64,000 bases of DNA from contig CAWESL010000007.1 in the NCBI GenBank assembly GCA_963811705.1, positions 310,001 through 374,000 of the forward strand, in the 5' to 3' direction. Source of the stretch: DATJPR01 sp963811705 (lineage in GTDB: Bacteria; Bacteroidota; Ignavibacteria; UBA10030; UBA6906). The translations under genes and the position numbers were made by a program. The notes below the pieces were generated by a model. The model worked only from the letters and a program-made list of their open reading frames with translations. It was not told where the DNA came from and made no database searches. This document shows positions 62,472 to 64,000 of this stretch, piece by piece. Position 1 is the first letter of the stretch; each line of letters starts with the position of its first letter.

Positions 62472-64000
62472 CTATTTCACCAGCACAAATTTCTTTGTTT
62501 CAGAGAAATTGCCGGCATGGATCTGATAAAAATAGACGCCTGTCGCGAGGTTCTGCGCGTTCATCGTCACGGTGTATTTCCCGGGGACCTGGATCCCATT
62601 CACCAGGGTCTGGACCTCTCTCCCCAGAATATCAAATACCCGCAGCGTCACTCGCGAAGTGAACGGAATGGTATACCCGATGCGTGTCGTCGGGTTGAAT
62701 GGATTGGGGTAATTCTGGTCCAGCGCGAATGCGGACGGAAGGCCCGTGATCGCCGCCGGTACGCTCATCGGGTTGGTCTTGACATACTGCGCCAGCCACG
62801 AGAACGCCGGTCGCGTCGTATAGTCTGCGCGAATCAGAAAACACGTGGGCTGCCACATCTGCCCCTCAAGATATCCCCACAGAGTGATTCCGCGTATTGC
62901 ATGATATTGCCAAAAGAGCGGAAAGAGCTTCTGATAGAGCTGCAATTGCTGAGTGTCGTTGGGCGTTCCCGTGTCGCCCAGGTTTCCAAGATCCATCTCC
63001 GAAATATAGATCGGCAACCCGGTGGCCGCAAGCCGGTCCAGATTGCCTCTCATGATGCTCGTATCCGCACTCTCAATTTCAAACCGATGGCATTGCACGC
63101 CTATCCCGTCAATCAAGCCGTGCTGCTTCAACAAATTGATGATCGTGAGATACGAGGTTGTGGCATTGTTGTCGTTGATGATGCCATAATCATTGATCAG
63201 CAGTTTCGCGTTGGGGAGATACGTCCTCGCCATCGCGAATGCATTGACGACCCAGTCCCAGCCTGAGGCACCGTTGCCGCCGAGAGCATTCTTGTAGTTC
63301 GCGCGTCCGCCCACTCCGTCCGGCGGATTATGTCCGTAGAGCGGCTCATTGACGACATCGATCAAATCGATTTGCGGATATCGCTGCCCCACCATCCTGA
63401 TCCATGTCTCGATGTAGCGGGCCTGTGTCGCCGAATCAAGGCTGGAAATCCATGAAGGCTGCTGTTGTCCCCAAATCAAATTGTGATCCTTGAAGATCAG
63501 GTGATGATTGATGGCATAATGGTATGCCGTATCGAGTCCGCTCCAGTTCCATTGCGTCGTATCGGTTGAGACGCCGACAGACCCGAACTTCCCCGCGTTT
63601 CCGACTGTCAGCTGGGTCCAATAGGTCGCAAACCCATTATCCGGCAGGTCATACGCATTCCCGAGGAACTTCCCCTGTCCTTCCGCCAGCGGAGGCCCGT
63701 TGTAGACAATGGCAGTATCCGTGACGCCGACGCCGATCTTGTCGAGAATACCGACGGTGTAATGCAGGCTCGTCTTGCCAAAGGCGAACTTGTCGATCTC
63801 CAGTCCCTTATTTCCTCCGCCGATCTGGAAGGTCGCTTTCAGCGTGTCCTTGTTGACGATAAAGGGGCCGCCTCTGGCACCTTGATAGGCATTCCTGGTC
63901 AGGTTGACCCACTTCCAGATCCCGATGCCGAGGGTACCGGGGCCATCCACAAAGGACCCCTGGTTCGCGACTCCTCCGATCGAGAGCCCGTCGACGGCAA
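62472..64000 (-). CDS. GH10 endo-1,4-beta-xylanase with T9SS sorting domain, 5' truncated by window
   Basis: The frame is open to the right edge, so the N-terminus and signal peptide lie outside; the GTG at 63950 is not a credible start. The visible protein begins with a beta-sandwich module (GTLGIGIWKWVNLTRNAY, KFAFGKTSLHYTVG), probably a carbohydrate-binding domain. The GH10 barrel follows: AINHHLIFKDHNLIWGQQQP, DLIDVVNEPLYGHNPPDG (acid/base Glu of NEP), LINDYGIIND, GIGVQCHRFE, PIYISEMDLGNLGD (nucleophile Glu) and ITLWGYLEGQMWQP. The last 85 or so residues are the T9SS type A domain (LDQNYPNPFNPTTRIGYTIP, GREVQTLV). It should be displayed at or released from the cell surface and cut the xylan backbone, making oligomers for the exported exo-enzymes. 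Confidence 0.92.
   Translation of the reverse strand, partial: AVDGLSIGGVANQGSFVDGPGTLGIGIWKWVNLTRNAYQGARGGPFIVNKDTLKATFQIGGGNKGLEIDKFAFGKTSLHYTVGILDKIGVGVTDTAIVYNGPPLAEGQGKFLGNAYDLPDNGFATYWTQLTVGNAGKFGSVGVSTDTTQWNWSGLDTAYHYAINHHLIFKDHNLIWGQQQPSWISSLDSATQARYIETWIRMVGQRYPQIDLIDVVNEPLYGHNPPDGVGGRANYKNALGGNGASGWDWVVNAFAMARTYLPNAKLLINDYGIINDNNATTSYLTIINLLKQHGLIDGIGVQCHRFEIESADTSIMRGNLDRLAATGLPIYISEMDLGNLGDTGTPNDTQQLQLYQKLFPLFWQYHAIRGITLWGYLEGQMWQPTCFLIRADYTTRPAFSWLAQYVKTNPMSVPAAITGLPSAFALDQNYPNPFNPTTRIGYTIPFTSRVTLRVFDILGREVQTLVNGIQVPGKYTVTMNAQNLATGVYFYQIHAGNFSETKKFVLVK

Noticed and set aside
1..64000. CRISPR array, tRNA, rRNA, insertion sequence or prophage
   Set aside because: No regularly spaced repeats, no tRNA-like arms in the gaps, no transposase, integrase or terminal repeats were seen.
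1..64000. Rho-independent terminators
   Set aside because: Several intergenic hairpins were found but none is followed by a T-tract on the coding strand.

Overview
The window reads as one long polysaccharide-degradation locus from a member of the FCB (Bacteroidota-like) group, most like Ignavibacteria. Three proteins end in the same C-terminal sorting domain with an NYPNPFNP motif, the mark of type IX secretion (T9SS) substrates that is very common in Ignavibacteria and relatives. The lineage is an inference from that domain and gene style; no rRNA or marker gene is present.

Every supported gene lies on the minus strand, so transcription runs from high to low coordinates. In that order: a GH10 xylanase whose N-terminus is off the right edge (62472-64000); a multi-pass spermidine-synthase-like membrane protein (59897-62263); L-fucose mutarotase fucU overlapping a GH95 fucosidase (56778-59704); a GH29 fucosidase and a GH43-CBM6 enzyme (53569-56671); a GH3 (50703-53486); a DUF362 protein with both a Tat signal and a T9SS tail (49151-50659); a frameshifted GH3 (46245-48837); a GH95-like enzyme, a GH42 galactosidase and a heavily frameshifted GH2 glucosaminidase-type gene (38536-46167); a single-chain GH43-CBM6-CBM35-like-GH29 enzyme (34749-38453); GH97, GH31, GH3 and two tandem GH2 genes (22060-34672); a T9SS beta-helix protein (20110-21870); a CE1 esterase and its broken tandem copy (17667-20014); a GH31 with a PA14 insertion (14869-17487); a broken sialate O-acetylesterase-like gene and a GH43 (11214-14793); two GH51, a GH29, a DUF5060/DUF4038 enzyme and a double CE1 esterase (737-11096); and the start of a GH127 gene cut by the left edge (1-649).

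Together the set can remove arabinose (GH51, GH43, GH127), xylose (GH31, GH3, GH43), galactose (GH2, GH42, GH97), fucose (GH29, GH95) and acyl groups (CE1, SASA) and cut a xylan backbone (GH10). This fits a heavily decorated plant hemicellulose or pectin side chain (arabinoxylan, xyloglucan or RG-type). FucU would feed released fucose into catabolism. No SusC/SusD pair, sugar transporter or transcriptional regulator is seen in 64 kb.

Most enzymes have Sec signal peptides; three have Tat signals. Four genes carry single-base frameshifts, and these cluster in certain genes while long neighbours are clean. They are either real decay of redundant genes or local sequencing errors. Other points of note are the GH43-GH29 fusion, which parallels the separate GH29/GH43 pair, and a Cys-rich 60-codon frame joined by 4-nt overlaps to both neighbours.
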